From the NCBI RefSeq assembly GCF_022012395.1, contig NZ_JAKLTQ010000006.1, positions 62,001 to 126,000 of the forward strand: 64,000 nt of DNA. The letters run 5' to 3'. This document shows, in pieces, positions 25,237-34,431 of the stretch (the first letter of the stretch is position 1; every line of letters starts with the position of its first letter). The position numbers and the translations under genes were made by a program. The notes below the pieces were generated by a model. The model searched no databases, was not told the origin of the DNA, and saw only the letters and a program-made list of their open reading frames with translations. This stretch comes from Arthrobacter hankyongi (GTDB lineage Bacteria > Actinomycetota > Actinomycetes > Actinomycetales > Micrococcaceae).

Positions 25237-26777
25237 GCCGCCTTCACCTGCTGCCGGAAGGCCAACGCGGTCCCCACGCAGTCCCGGTCCGGGCTGGGCA
25301 AGCCCCTTAGGTCCGCCACGGTCCAGGCCACGCGAAGCACCCTGCTGTAGCCGCGGCCGGTCAGGACCTGCAGATCCATGGCGCGGTCCAGGTCCGCCGT
25401 AGCCTGGCGCGGCGGTTTCAGCTCCTTCTTCAGCAGCGCGGCTCCTGCTTCGGCATTCACATCGAGGCCCCAGCGGGCGAGCCGTTCCCGCTGGGCAGCG
25501 CGGGCGGCATGCACGCGCGCAGCGACCTTGCTGCTGGACTCCGCAGCGTCCCCGGCGGCAATGTCTGCCAGCGAGATACGCTGCATCGTCAACTGCAGGT
25601 CGATCCGGTCCACGAGCGGCCGGGAGAGCCGGCCGAGGTACCGGCGGCGCTGGTTGGGACTGCAAACGCACTCGAGCCCTTTGCCGCCCGACATGCCGCA
25701 CGGGCACGGGTTGGCGGCCATCACCAGTTGGAACCGCGCCGGGTAGCTAGCGGAACCGGATGCGCGGTGGATGACCAGACTGCCGCTCTCCAGCGGCTGC
25801 CGGAGGGCATCGAGCACGGACCGGTCGAATTCCGGTGCCTCATCCAGGAACAGCACGCCGCGGTGGGCCCGGGAAACGGCGCCCGGGCGCGGGACGCCCG
25901 AACCGCCACCGACAATGGCAGCGCCGGTGGCCGAGTGGTGCGGGCTCTCGAACGGCGGCCGGCGGATCAGCTGGGTCAGCTGTCCGACGGTCCTGCTCAG
26001 GGAATGGATAGCGGTTACCTCCATCGCCTGATGGTCCGGCAGGTCCGGCAGGATGCCCGGCAACCGCTCGGCCAGCATCGTCTTGCCGGCCCCGGGCGGT
26101 CCGACCATGACCATGTGATGACCGCCCGCCGCGGCGATCTCCAACGCCGTCCGCGCTTCGACTTGGCCCGCGACATCCGCCATGTCCGGCTCCGGCAGTG
26201 CCGGCGGCGGCACACTTTCCTGTAGCTCCGCCGTGGCCTGCCCACCGGAGGGCAGCAGCAGTTGTCCAGGATCCGCGCCGAAGTCCAGCAGGACCTCAGC
26301 CAAGGTGGCGAAGCTCCTGATCCGGGCCCCGGGTACCAGCCGCGCCTCCGCAGCGTTGGCACCGGCCACCACGACGTCCGCGCAACCGTGGCGCACTGCC
26401 GCCATGACCGCCGGCAGCACACCCCGCACCGGGCGGAGCCTGCCGTCCAGTCCGAGTTCGGCGAGGAAGACGGTCCGTCCGCTGGGCCGGACGTCGCCGG
26501 AGGCTTGGAGCGCGGCGATCAGGATGGACAAGTCGAAGCCGGAACCCTTCTTGGGCAGCGAGGCGGGGACAAGGTTGACGGTGATCTTCCGGCGGCTCAG
26601 GGGAATGCCGGCATTCTTCGCGGCGGACTTGATCCGGTCCTTGGCCTCATTCAGCGAAGCATCCGGCAGGCCCAACAGGACGAAGGCGGGCAGGGACTGG
26701 GAGATGTCCGCTTCGACCTCCACAAGGTAGCCGTCCAGCCCGACCAAGGCCACGGCGAAGGTCCTGCCCAGCCCCAT
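25233..26777 (-). CDS. comM: ComM-like Mg-chelatase-family AAA+ ATPase
   Basis: 514 residues from the ATG at 26777 (MGLGRTFAVALVGLDG), which forms TGATG with the yraN stop. The N-terminal Lon-like substrate domain is followed by the AAA+ domain with Walker A GPPGAGKTMLAERLPG, Walker B GVLFLDEAPEFD and a sensor near MAANPCPCG. The zinc-type Cys cluster CPCG...CVC and a Mg_chelatase C-terminal domain follow. ComM is a branch-migration helicase in natural transformation. It lies between yraN and dprA, the standard order. Confidence 0.92.
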   Translation of the reverse strand: MGLGRTFAVALVGLDGYLVEVEADISQSLPAFVLLGLPDASLNEAKDRIKSAAKNAGIPLSRRKITVNLVPASLPKKGSGFDLSILIAALQASGDVRPSGRTVFLAELGLDGRLRPVRGVLPAVMAAVRHGCADVVVAGANAAEARLVPGARIRSFATLAEVLLDFGADPGQLLLPSGGQATAELQESVPPPALPEPDMADVAGQVEARTALEIAAAGGHHMVMVGPPGAGKTMLAERLPGILPDLPDHQAMEVTAIHSLSRTVGQLTQLIRRPPFESPHHSATGAAIVGGGSGVPRPGAVSRAHRGVLFLDEAPEFDRSVLDALRQPLESGSLVIHRASGSASYPARFQLVMAANPCPCGMSGGKGLECVCSPNQRRRYLGRLSRPLVDRIDLQLTMQRISLADIAAGDAAESSSKVAARVHAARAAQRERLARWGLDVNAEAGAALLKKELKPPRQATADLDRAMDLQVLTGRGYSRVLRVAWTVADLRGLPSPDRDCVGTALAFRQQVKAA

Positions 26778-27133
26778 CAGCCAATCGCCTTCAACCGCTC
26801 GATGACCGGCTGGCCGGTACCGTCGTCCAGGACCGCGATCGCATCGATCCTCAGTTCTGCCGTGGCCAGGCCGTGGGCGCGCAGCCACTGCCGGGCGATG
26901 ATCTGCAACCGGGTGACCTTGGCCGGGGTGATCGCCTCGAAGGGATGCCCGTAGTCCGGATTCCGCCGGGTCTTCACTTCCGAGACCACGACGGTGGCGC
27001 CCTCCAAGGCCACGATGTCCAGTTCGCCGGCCGGGCCGCGCCAGTTGCGGTCCACCACCTGCTGGCCGGTCTCCTCGACGAATCCGGCAGCAAGTTCCTC
27101 GCCCTGCCGGCCGAGCATATCCTTGGGTCTCAT
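26777..27133 (-). CDS. YraN/UPF0102 endonuclease-like protein
   Basis: 118 residues. Conserved UPF0102 blocks are LGRQGEELAAGF, DRNWRGPAGELDIVAL (E-L-D nuclease-like core), VVVSEVKTRRNPDYGHPFEAIT (ExK) and the C-terminal LRIDAIAV. The PD-(D/E)xK-like fold suggests a nuclease role, but none is proved for the family. It precedes comM with a 1-nt overlap. Confidence 0.88.
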   Translation of the reverse strand: MRPKDMLGRQGEELAAGFVEETGQQVVDRNWRGPAGELDIVALEGATVVVSEVKTRRNPDYGHPFEAITPAKVTRLQIIARQWLRAHGLATAELRIDAIAVLDDGTGQPVIERLKAIG

Positions 27134-27280
27134 GCCCTCCAGCGTGCCCGCCGGTTGGCCGCCGAACCAGGCACTACCGGCCGGATGTGGACCGCCCGGT
27201 CCCGCACCGTGCTGTGGAGGACAAGCCGACGGTCACCGCCGCGGCGAAGGACCAGGCGCGGAATACAACCCCGCGGATGT

Positions 27281-27604
27281 CTAGGACCCTAAGGCGTCCT
27301 TGGGCAGGGCCAGATCGTCGTTCTTGGTCAGTTCCTCGATGTTCACATCCTTGAAGGTGATCACCCGGACGCTCTTGACGAAGCGGGCGGAACGATAGAC
27401 ATCCCAGACCCAGGCATCCTGCAAGGTCAGGTCGAAATAGATCTCGCCGTCGGCCGAGCGGGCCTGCAGGTCAACGTGGTTGGCCAGGTAGAAGCGCCGT
27501 TCCGTCTCCACCACGTAACTGAAGAGCCCCGCCACGTCCCGGTACTCCCGGTACAGCTGCAGCTCCATGTCCGTTTCATAGTTCTCAAGATCTTCGGCGC
27601 TCAT
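27281..27604 (-). CDS. DUF2469 family protein
   Basis: 107 residues. The sequence SAEDLENYETDMELQLYREYRDV and the FYLANHVDLQ...DLTLQDAWVWDVYR core identify DUF2469 (Rv2901c-like). Function unknown; it may be a small cytosolic beta-rich protein. It lies between rnhB (30 nt upstream) and yraN (147 nt downstream) as in mycobacteria. The 147-nt gap after it holds nothing I can identify. Confidence 0.85.
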   Translation of the reverse strand: MSAEDLENYETDMELQLYREYRDVAGLFSYVVETERRFYLANHVDLQARSADGEIYFDLTLQDAWVWDVYRSARFVKSVRVITFKDVNIEELTKNDDLALPKDALGS

Positions 27605-27634
27605 ACCTCTATCTTCCCCTACGCCGGCGGCAGT

Positions 27635-28324
27635 TCAGAGCCCGTCCGGCAGTACCGGGGCCAGCCGCCAGCTCCGCCGGTGGAATTCGCAGGCCCCTTG
27701 GGCCAGGATCGCTGTCCGGTGCGCCTCGGTGGCATAGCCCTTGTTCACTTCCCACCCGTAGCCAGGGTGCTCCAGCGCGAGCCCGGCCATCAGCGCGTCG
27801 CGCTCAACCTTGGCCAGCACGCTCGCCGCGGCCACGCTCAGGCACTGCAGGTCCGCCTTGATCCGGGTCCGCACCGGCGCGTCGCAGCCGGCGCTGTCGG
27901 CGTCGGCCCCCACGGCGTCGAACAGCGACGCCTGGGCAGGCGAGAGCCAGTTGTAGTTGCCATCCAGGATCACGATGTCCGGACGCGCCACGGCGGTGAT
28001 CTGCAGCCAGGCCCGCGTACCGGCCAGGCGCAGCGCCGAGGTCAGGCCGAGTTCGTCGATTTCGGCGGCGCTGGCATGCCCCACCGCCCAGGCCGCCGCC
28101 CAGGAGCGGATCCGCGGCACCAGCAGCTCACGCTCGACCGGCGCCAGCAGCTTACTGTCGCGCACGCCTTTGAGGTGCTTGGCTCCGAGGGTGTCCACGA
28201 CCACCATGCCGACGCTGACCGGGCCGGCCAGCGCGCCGCGGCCGACCTCGTCCGCCCCGGCCACGAACCGGTGTCCGTCCGCAGCGAAGGACCGTTCGAA
28301 ACGGAGCGTGGCATCCTTATTCAT
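27635..28324 (-). CDS. rnhB: ribonuclease HII
   Basis: 229 residues. It removes RNA from RNA-DNA hybrids and misincorporated ribonucleotides. The motif VAGADEVGRGALAGPV carries the first catalytic Asp-Glu and the ribonucleotide-sensing GRG. VILDGNYNWL and KADLQCLSVAAASVLAKVERD supply the remaining acidic residues. It sits between lepB and the DUF2469 gene on the same strand, with a GGAGG upstream of its ATG. Confidence 0.94.
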   Translation of the reverse strand: MNKDATLRFERSFAADGHRFVAGADEVGRGALAGPVSVGMVVVDTLGAKHLKGVRDSKLLAPVERELLVPRIRSWAAAWAVGHASAAEIDELGLTSALRLAGTRAWLQITAVARPDIVILDGNYNWLSPAQASLFDAVGADADSAGCDAPVRTRIKADLQCLSVAAASVLAKVERDALMAGLALEHPGYGWEVNKGYATEAHRTAILAQGACEFHRRSWRLAPVLPDGL

Positions 28325-28342
28325 TCCGGTCCTGCCTCCGGC

Positions 28343-29137
28343 TTACTGCCCGCTGCGGACCGGCAGGGCAGCCGGCTCGTCGGGAACGTTGGCGAACACC
28401 TCGGGATAGCTTCCGATGAAGCCAATCCTGGCCAGCGGCCAGGCAATGACCGCCGCCTTGCCTTCCACCGACCCGGCACCGACGAAGCCCTTCGAGGACT
28501 CGTCCCGGTGTTCGCGCGAGTCCGCCGAATGGTTGCGGTTATCCCCCATGACCCAGAGCTTGCCCTCGGGCACGGTGACATCGAAGGGAATCCGCTTGTT
28601 GTCCGAGCCCGGGGCCAGGTACGGTTCCGTGAGTGGCTGGCCGTTGACGCTGATCCGCCCGTCCGCATCGCAGCAGACCACATGGTCCCCGCCCATCCCG
28701 ATGACACGTTTGACCAAATGCTGCTGCGAGCTGTCCGGCAGCAGGCCGACGAAGGTGAGCGCCTGCTGGACCAGGTTCGGCTGCGGATGGGTGCCGTTCG
28801 GCGGCAGCCAGCCCAGGTCGTCGCGGAAGACGACGACGTCGCCGCGGCTGAGCGCGAACGGCTGGGGCACCAGCAGGTTGACGAAGATCCGGTCGTCCAC
28901 CTCCAGGGTCTGCTCCATCGAGGTGGACGGAATGAAGAACGCACGGAACAGGAAGGTCTTGATCAGGAAGGACAGCACCAGGGCCACGCCGACGATCAGG
29001 GCGATCTCGCGCAACCAAGTCAGCATCGGCGATTTGGCGGTACCGGTTCCACCATGCCGGCCCTCCCGGCGGCTGCGCCGCGTCGGTTCGCCGGCGCCGG
29101 TCTCCGGGTTGTCAGCGGGTTCCTGCTCCATTTTCAC
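28343..29137 (-). CDS. lepB: type I signal peptidase
   Basis: 264 residues. A cytoplasmic tail of ~45 basic residues is followed by one membrane segment (EIALIVGVALVLSFLIKTFL). The catalytic Ser is in IPSTSMEQTL and Lys in VKRVIGMGGDHV; MGDNRNHSADSREH is box E. It cleaves signal peptides of exported proteins at the outer membrane face. A second, divergent copy lies immediately upstream in tandem (10 nt apart). Confidence 0.93.
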   Translation of the reverse strand: MKMEQEPADNPETGAGEPTRRSRREGRHGGTGTAKSPMLTWLREIALIVGVALVLSFLIKTFLFRAFFIPSTSMEQTLEVDDRIFVNLLVPQPFALSRGDVVVFRDDLGWLPPNGTHPQPNLVQQALTFVGLLPDSSQQHLVKRVIGMGGDHVVCCDADGRISVNGQPLTEPYLAPGSDNKRIPFDVTVPEGKLWVMGDNRNHSADSREHRDESSKGFVGAGSVEGKAAVIAWPLARIGFIGSYPEVFANVPDEPAALPVRSGQ

Positions 29138-29147
29138 AGTCCTTGGT

Positions 29148-29861
29148 TCACTGTCCTTCGTCCGTGGCTGCAGCCCCGCCCAGCGGTGCCCGTTCCAGTT
29201 GCCTGCCGCGTTCCAACGGCCAAATAATCTCCAGCGGGCGGCCGATCACCCTGTCTACAGGAACCATACCGCCACCGGGCGCTCCCAGCAGAGACCGGGA
29301 ATCGGCCGAAACCGAGCGGTGGTCCCCCATCAGCCACAGCCGGTCCGCCGGCACCTCGACGTCGAACTTCATGGTGCTGGGGGCGTCGCCGGGATACACA
29401 TAACCCTCGGAAACGGGCATGCCGTTGATGGTCAGGCGTCCGTCCGGCGCACAGCAGGCGACCCTGTCCCCGGGCAGCCCGACCACCCGTTTGACGTACA
29501 CCGTGCTGCTGCCGGCGACGCCGAGCCATTGGCCCAGCTTCAGGACGCCGTCCACCAGCGGCGAATTCCCGCTGCGGAACGGCGCGAAGGATCCCCTGCC
29601 ATCGAAGACCACCAGGTCCCCGCGGCGGATCGGGCCGCCCCGGAAATCGGTGCGGGAAACCAGTACCCGGTCCCCGTCCTGCAGCAGCGGCTCCATCGAA
29701 TCGGACGGAATGTAGTACACATCCACCAGCGTGGCGCGGACAACGGCGCTGGCCAGCACCGCCGCCACCAGGGCCAGACACACAAAACGCCAGCCCGGGA
29801 ATCCGGGCCGGCGTTTTGGGTGCCGACCGGACGTGCTGTGGTCGGCTGGAGGCTGCTGCAC
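29148..29861 (-). CDS. lepB: second type I signal peptidase (tandem paralogue)
   Basis: Up to 237 residues from a GTG at 29861. One N-terminal membrane segment (VCLALVAAVLASAVV), catalytic Ser in IPSDSMEPLLQDGDRVLV, Lys in VKRVVGLPGDRVA, and box E MGDHRSVSADSRSLLG are present, so it should be active. The start is doubtful: no Shine-Dalgarno precedes 29861, and a terminator-like hairpin occupies codons 15-26. The in-frame GTG at 29783, just after that hairpin, would give a 211-residue protein that begins at the membrane segment. It is transcribed after rplS. Confidence 0.85.
   Translation of the reverse strand: MQQPPADHSTSGRHPKRRPGFPGWRFVCLALVAAVLASAVVRATLVDVYYIPSDSMEPLLQDGDRVLVSRTDFRGGPIRRGDLVVFDGRGSFAPFRSGNSPLVDGVLKLGQWLGVAGSSTVYVKRVVGLPGDRVACCAPDGRLTINGMPVSEGYVYPGDAPSTMKFDVEVPADRLWLMGDHRSVSADSRSLLGAPGGGMVPVDRVIGRPLEIIWPLERGRQLERAPLGGAAATDEGQ
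29784..29817 (-). terminator. terminator-like hairpin at the start of the second lepB
   Basis: On the minus strand AAAACGCC (one mismatch) GCCCGG, an ATTC loop, CCGGGC and GGCGTTTT form a 14-bp stem with one mismatch, ending in TTTTGTGTGT. It lies 86 nt beyond the rplS stop and inside the predicted first 26 codons of the signal peptidase gene. It has the form of an A/U-flanked intrinsic terminator and may end the ribosomal-protein transcript. Confidence 0.6.
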
Positions 29862-29902
29862 CGCGTGGTTCAGTTAATCCAGGAAATCCGAAGACTGCCG
29901 AA

Positions 29903-30262
29903 TTACTTGGCGGCGGTGTAGTCGCGCTTCTCCTTGATCTTGGCAGCCTTGCCATGGCGGTCGCGCATGTAGTACAGCTTGGCGCGGCGAACATCGCCCT
30001 TGGTGACAACCTCGATCTTCTCGATGATCGGGGAATGTACCGGGAAGGTACGCTCCACGCCGACGCCGAAGGAGACCTTGCGGACGGTGAACGTCTCGCG
30101 GACGCCGTCGCCCTGGCGGCCCATCACGAAGCCCTGGAACACCTGGACACGGGTGTTCTTGCCTTCGATGATGTTGACGTGGACCTTCACGGTGTCGCCC
30201 GGACGGAAGTCGGGGACGTCGTTGCGCAGGGATGCGGCGTCGACTGCGTCGAGGATATGCAT
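29903..30262 (-). CDS. rplS: 50S ribosomal protein L19
   Basis: 119 residues from the ATG at 30262, which gives the standard [19 protein letters not shown] start; AGGAG lies 8 nt upstream. Two more upstream codons (ATG at 30268) are possible. The conserved [50 protein letters not shown] and [19 protein letters not shown] segments are present. L19 sits at the 30S-50S interface. It lies downstream of trmD after a 218-nt gap that may hold its own promoter. Confidence 0.96.
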   Translation of the reverse strand: MHILDAVDAASLRNDVPDFRPGDTVKVHVNIIEGKNTRVQVFQGFVMGRQGDGVRETFTVRKVSFGVGVERTFPVHSPIIEKIEVVTKGDVRRAKLYYMRDRHGKAAKIKEKRDYTAAK

Positions 30263-30480
30263 TCTCATCACTCCTGGTGAACGCCACAGGTCATTCACTT
30301 TAATCACGGCCCCGGCGCCCGCCGAATGGGCGGACCGCGAGTGCCGAAAGTTCAGTTACCGCCGGGTCCGGGAATCGGCCGACGGCGTATTTGGCTGTTG
30401 GCTCTACGGCCCCCTGTGGCAGGCGCGAACCCAGCAAACACAATCATTCATTCTGCCACACCCCCGGGGCGGGCAACAAT

Positions 30481-31359
30481 TCAAGCCTGGGGCAGGGCTT
30501 CTTCCACCAGCGAGACGCGGTCCGGCGTGACCGCATAGCCGAGCTCCGCCAGCGTGGCCCGGTCCGCCTTGTCCAGAGTGGCCGGGTCCAGGGCCTCGAT
30601 CAGGTCCGGACGGCGGGCTGCAGTGCGGCGCAACTGCTCGTCGCGGCGGTGCCTGGTGATCCTGGCATGGTTGCCGCTTAGCAGCACGTCCGGGACGGCC
30701 CGGCCGCGCCATTGGGAGGGCTTGGTGTACACCGGATACTCCAGCAGTCCGTCCGAGTGCGATTCCTCGACGAGCGATTCGGGGTTGCCAACGACGCCGG
30801 GCAGCAGCCGCCCCACGGCTTCGACCATGGCCAGCACGGCCACTTCCCCACCATTGAGCACGTAGTCGCCGAGGCTGACCGGCCGGACGGTGAAGGCGTC
30901 CGCGGCCCATTCCAGCACCCGCTCGTCAATTCCCTCGTAGCGGCCGCAGGCAAAGACCAGCTGCTCCTCCTCGGCCAGCTCATAGGCGAGGGCTTGGTTG
31001 AAGACTTCGCCGGCCGGCGAGGGGACGATCAGGACCGGACGGGATCCGGAAGCCGGTTCAGGAACCGGGGACTCCGCGCGATCGCCGGGGCCCGCAGCGG
31101 ATCCCCCGTCAGCTTCCTGTAGCACCGGGCGGCCCGGCAGGATGGATTCGAGCGCCAGGGCCCACGGCTCGGGCTTCATGACCATGCCGGCGCCGCCGCC
31201 GTACGGGGTGTCATCGACGGTGCGGTGCCGGTCAGAGGTAAAGTCCCGCAGGTCATGGACCTGCAGCTGCAGCAGTCCGTCCCGCCGGGCCTTGCCGATC
31301 AGCGACAGCTCCAGTGCGGCCAGGTACTCCGGGAAGATGCTGAAGACGTCGATGCGCAC
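30481..31359 (-). CDS. trmD: tRNA (guanine-N1)-methyltransferase
   Basis: 292 residues, GTG start overlapping the rimM stop (TAGTG). It methylates G37 in tRNAs to prevent frameshifting. Blocks seen: [31 protein letters not shown], the trefoil-knot SAM site [13 protein letters not shown] and [31 protein letters not shown] ~25-residue insert rich in Gly/Ser/Glu follows the first domain, making it longer than E. coli TrmD (255). Confidence 0.95.
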   Translation of the reverse strand: MRIDVFSIFPEYLAALELSLIGKARRDGLLQLQVHDLRDFTSDRHRTVDDTPYGGGAGMVMKPEPWALALESILPGRPVLQEADGGSAAGPGDRAESPVPEPASGSRPVLIVPSPAGEVFNQALAYELAEEEQLVFACGRYEGIDERVLEWAADAFTVRPVSLGDYVLNGGEVAVLAMVEAVGRLLPGVVGNPESLVEESHSDGLLEYPVYTKPSQWRGRAVPDVLLSGNHARITRHRRDEQLRRTAARRPDLIEALDPATLDKADRATLAELGYAVTPDRVSLVEEALPQA

Positions 31360-31907
31360 TAGCGCACCTCGTCGCCGTCGTCGGGTGTCCCGGCGGCGCC
31401 CGGGGTGTTGAGCTCAAACAGCCCCGCAGGCGGCGTCAGGCGGACGAAGCCGCCCGCGACGTCGACCTCCGGCACGATCGCGGTGACGAACGGGACCAGC
31501 ACCTCCTCCCCCTCGGGGGTCCGGACCACCAGCAGGTCCTGGGCGGGCATCGTGTTCAGGCCGGCCACTTTGCCGACCTCCTTGCCATCCACCAGCACGG
31601 CCAGTCCCACCAGCTCATGCTCGTACCAGGCGTCGCCCTCGTCCTCGGTTTCCTCGGTGTTGATGAACAATTTGGCACCGCGCAGTTCCTCGGCCCGGTT
31701 GCGGTCCGGCACCTCGTGGAAAGCCAGCAGCAGGATCTCCTTGTTCCAGCGGGCGCTGCGCAGCGTCAGCGGCCCGAGCGCCGCTGGTTCCACCACGAAC
31801 TCGGTGTCCGGAACGAAGCGGTCTTCCGGGGCGTCGGTGAGCACCTGTACGGTGACTTCCCCGCGAATGCCATGGGGCCTGCCAATCCGGGCAACCTGTA
31901 GCTGCAT
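31359..31907 (-). CDS. rimM: ribosome maturation factor RimM
   Basis: 182 residues from the ATG at 31907, chosen because GAGGAG lies 4 nt upstream and [20 protein letters not shown] is the canonical start. The N-terminal RimM barrel is followed by a PRC-barrel ([21 protein letters not shown]...[20 protein letters not shown]). It assists 30S maturation by binding S19. It overlaps trmD by one base. A strong intrinsic terminator lies between its Shine-Dalgarno and the upstream khpA gene. Confidence 0.94.
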   Translation of the reverse strand: MQLQVARIGRPHGIRGEVTVQVLTDAPEDRFVPDTEFVVEPAALGPLTLRSARWNKEILLLAFHEVPDRNRAEELRGAKLFINTEETEDEGDAWYEHELVGLAVLVDGKEVGKVAGLNTMPAQDLLVVRTPEGEEVLVPFVTAIVPEVDVAGGFVRLTPPAGLFELNTPGAAGTPDDGDEVR

Positions 31908-31927
31908 GATTCTCCTCATCAGTAAAA

Positions 31928-31972
31928 AACCTCCGGCTCCTGGACCAATATCTGGTGCAGGAGCCGGAGGTT
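31928..31972 (-). terminator. strong intrinsic terminator between khpA and rimM
   Basis: AACCTCCGGCTCCTG (31928-31942) pairs perfectly with CAGGAGCCGGAGGTT (31958-31972), with an inner ACCA/TGGT extension. On the minus strand the right side runs straight into TTTTTT, a textbook intrinsic terminator. It lies 50 nt after the khpA stop and only about 17 nt before the rimM start codon. Confidence 0.85.
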
Positions 31973-32021
31973 AGAAAAAATTTGCCTGCCCGGACGCCTG
32001 GGCGCAGGGCGGGCAATGCTG

Positions 32022-32264
32022 TCAGCGGCGGCGGTCCGTGTCCACCACGTCCACGCGCACCTGCTCGCCGCCCGGAAGGGCATTGATCACGGTGCGCAGT
32101 GCGCGGGCGGTCCGGCCCTGCCGGCCGATGACACGACCCAAGTCATCCTGGTGAACACGCACTTCGATAATGTCTCCGCGGCGGTTGTTCTTCATCGCGA
32201 CCTTGACATCATCGGGACTGTCAACGATGCCGCGAACCAGATGCTCGAGCGCCTCTGCCAACAT
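32022..32264 (-). CDS. khpA: KH-domain RNA-binding protein KhpA
   Basis: 80 residues. A single KH domain with the GxxG loop as VIGRQGRTARALRTVINAL. In Gram-positive bacteria KhpA with KhpB/Jag binds RNA and affects cell division and envelope synthesis. Its ATG follows the rpsP stop directly (TAAATG-type arrangement with no spacing), so it is translationally coupled. The conserved order rpsP-khpA-rimM-trmD-rplS is kept. Confidence 0.92.
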   Translation of the reverse strand: MLAEALEHLVRGIVDSPDDVKVAMKNNRRGDIIEVRVHQDDLGRVIGRQGRTARALRTVINALPGGEQVRVDVVDTDRRR

Positions 32265-32690
32265 TTACTCGGCCTTGGCCGTCTCGTCGGCGGACTCGGC
32301 TGCCTCTGCCGGAGCTTCATCTTCGGTCTTGGCCTTCTTGGTGATGGCCTCGGGGATGATCACGGAAGCCTTCTCGGGCGCCGTGAAGGCTTCCTTGGCA
32401 ACCTTGGTCTTCAGGGTGCCTTCCTGGCCCGGCAGGCCCTTGAACTTCTGCCAGTCACCGGTGATCTTGAGCAGGACTGCAACCTGCTCGGTCGGCTGGG
32501 CACCGACGCCGAGCCAGTACTGCGCGCGGTCGGAGTTGATGTCGATGTACGACGGCTCCTCGGTCGGGCGGTACAGACCGATCTCCTCGATGGCACGGCC
32601 GTCGCGCTTGGCACGCGAATCCATGACAACGACACGGTAGTGGGCAGAGAACTTCTTACCGAAGCGCTTAAGGCGAATCTTTACGGCCAC
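32265..32690 (-). CDS. rpsP: 30S ribosomal protein S16
   Basis: 141 residues from GTG at 32690 ([13 protein letters not shown]). AGGAG lies about 11 nt upstream. The S16 core [55 protein letters not shown] is followed by an Ala/Glu/Lys-rich tail of ~60 residues, usual in actinobacteria and absent in E. coli. First gene of the rpsP-khpA unit. Confidence 0.95.
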   Translation of the reverse strand: MAVKIRLKRFGKKFSAHYRVVVMDSRAKRDGRAIEEIGLYRPTEEPSYIDINSDRAQYWLGVGAQPTEQVAVLLKITGDWQKFKGLPGQEGTLKTKVAKEAFTAPEKASVIIPEAITKKAKTEDEAPAEAAESADETAKAE

Positions 32691-32908
32691 TTTTGTGGTC
32701 ACTCCTGGTTCTGAAAGTGGGCGAGCCCGTATGTCTGCACCCGTGGGGCGGGCCGTGGTTGGGGCTCTGAGGACAAGATGCACGCGCGGAGAGAGGGTCC
32801 GCGCAGATCGAGTACCCGTCTATTGTGCCAGAGACTGCCCAATCTTCGCGACTCGGGCCGGATCCGGCTCGCCGGGAGGAAGATCCCCGGGCGCCGGGAC
32901 GCCGCCGA

Positions 32909-33373
32909 TCAGGACGACATGCTCCAGATGTACAGCTGCTGGCGGTCATCCTCGGGCACGGCGGCGGCCAGTTCGGCGATCCGGCGGACCATCTCCTCGG
33001 CCTCACGGCCGGTGAACGGCATATCCTCCTCGGCCGCCCAGCGCTCGGCGACGTCCGGAATCAGGGAGGCGCCTTCGTCGTCGGTCCTGGTCAGCAGATC
33101 CGCCAGCGAGCGCACCATCGAGTCCGGCGCAACCATCAGCGAATCGCTGCTGACATCGGCCAGGTCCAAGGTGGCGTCCTCCTCCGCATGGACCGCCTTG
33201 CCCGCGATCCCGCCGAGGATCTCGAACTCCAGGTCCGTGATCCCGTTGATCCGGGCATTGGGAGCATCGGGCAGCTGTGCCGCCGGGCTGCCCGCGGCGG
33301 AGGCATCCAGTGCCGCGGCACGGCGGACCGCGAGGTCATGGGTGGCTACGAAGACTTCGGTGATGCTGGACAT
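32909..33373 (-). CDS. conserved protein of unknown function upstream of rpsP
   Basis: 154 residues from the ATG at 33373, supported by GGGGGAG five bases upstream. I do not recognise the family. The protein is acidic, soluble by appearance, mostly helical with many Ala/Asp/Glu, and has no Cys, signal peptide or membrane segment. It ends about 220 nt before the rpsP start on the same strand; that gap must hold the rpsP promoter, but I see no clear -35/-10 pair in it. Confidence 0.6.
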   Translation of the reverse strand: MSSITEVFVATHDLAVRRAAALDASAAGSPAAQLPDAPNARINGITDLEFEILGGIAGKAVHAEEDATLDLADVSSDSLMVAPDSMVRSLADLLTRTDDEGASLIPDVAERWAAEEDMPFTGREAEEMVRRIAELAAAVPEDDRQQLYIWSMSS

Positions 33374-33437
33374 TGCTGCTCCCCCGCTAGGTTGCTGACG
33401 TACCTTCAGCCTAGCCATCCGCTCCGGAGCGTGGAAA

Positions 33438-34322
33438 TCAGGCGACGGCGACGCGCAGCTGGTTGCGCCACGGGTCCTCGAAGCGCAGCTCGGCTCCCGT
33501 GTGGTGGTGGGAAACTCCGGCCGCGGTAAGGCGTTCGGTCAGGGCGCCCACCTCGTCCTCAGCGGGCACCTGGATCAGCACCTCACCCAGACCCAGGGTG
33601 TCCTTTCGCGGACCGGCTCCGCGGCTGTTCCAGACGTTCATCGCCATGTGGTGGTGGTAGCCGCCGGCCGAGACGAAGATGGCCTGGCCGTGCCAGCCGG
33701 CGGTTCGCTCGAAGCCGAGGGTCCTGACGTAGAACTCTTCGGCGGTTTCCGTATCCCCGACCTGCAGGTGGACATGGCCGATGGCGGCGCCGGCCTGATG
33801 CTGCTTCGCCAGCGATTCCTCGGTGAGGTTCTGCTGCAGGTAGGCCTGCGGGGACAGGGCAAGGGTGTCCATGCGCACTTCCTTGCCGCCATCCGCACTC
33901 CGGGTCCATTCCCAGGATTCGCGGGGCTTGTCGAAGTACAGCTCGATGCCGTTACCTTCCGGATCCGTGAAGTAGAAGGCCTCGCTGACAAGGTGGTCCG
34001 CACTTCCGGCGAAACGGCGCGGATCGCACTGGGCTGCGGTGGCCACAGTGGCCGCCAGCGCGGGGCGGTCCTCGAAAAGGAATGCGGTATGGAACAGGCC
34101 CGCCTCGCCGCGGGAGGGCAGCTGCAGCCCGGCGGCCGGCGCCAGATGCACCAGCGGCGTGGAGCCGCGGCCCAGGTAGACACCGCCGAGCCCCTCGGCG
34201 ACGGGCTCGAGGCCGAGCGCCTGCTGGTAGTAGGTGGTCATATTCTTCATGTCCCCGACCTTGAGCATGACCGTGCCCATGGAAAGGTCGGCGGAGAGGA
34301 GGTCCTGGCTGGATGTAGTCAT
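33438..34322 (-). CDS. VOC-superfamily protein with two glyoxalase-like halves
   Basis: 294 residues with two vicinal-oxygen-chelate modules (about 10-130 and 165-290). FTDPEGNGIELYFDKP ends module 1; GHVHLQVGDTETAEEFYVRTLGFE and YHHHMAMNVWNSRGA belong to module 2. The pattern resembles BacillUS CatE-like catechol 2,3-dioxygenases, with putative metal ligands in IGHVHLQ and IELYF. The substrate is unknown, and such proteins are often over-annotated as ring-cleaving enzymes. It stands alone on the minus strand. Confidence 0.75.
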   Translation of the reverse strand: MTTSSQDLLSADLSMGTVMLKVGDMKNMTTYYQQALGLEPVAEGLGGVYLGRGSTPLVHLAPAAGLQLPSRGEAGLFHTAFLFEDRPALAATVATAAQCDPRRFAGSADHLVSEAFYFTDPEGNGIELYFDKPRESWEWTRSADGGKEVRMDTLALSPQAYLQQNLTEESLAKQHQAGAAIGHVHLQVGDTETAEEFYVRTLGFERTAGWHGQAIFVSAGGYHHHMAMNVWNSRGAGPRKDTLGLGEVLIQVPAEDEVGALTERLTAAGVSHHHTGAELRFEDPWRNQLRVAVA

Positions 34323-34431
34323 GTCACCATAATACTTGAAGCTTCATGTTTATTCCTGCCGGGCCTAACTTCCCAGGTCCGTCTGAACGGATGACTGGGC
34401 GCGGGATGTGCCGGCCCGCGCGGCCAAGGCG

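Noticed and set aside
25237-25707. Upstream extension of the dprA frame
   Set aside because: It overlaps comM out of frame. The ATGA overlap at 25236 gives the conserved start.
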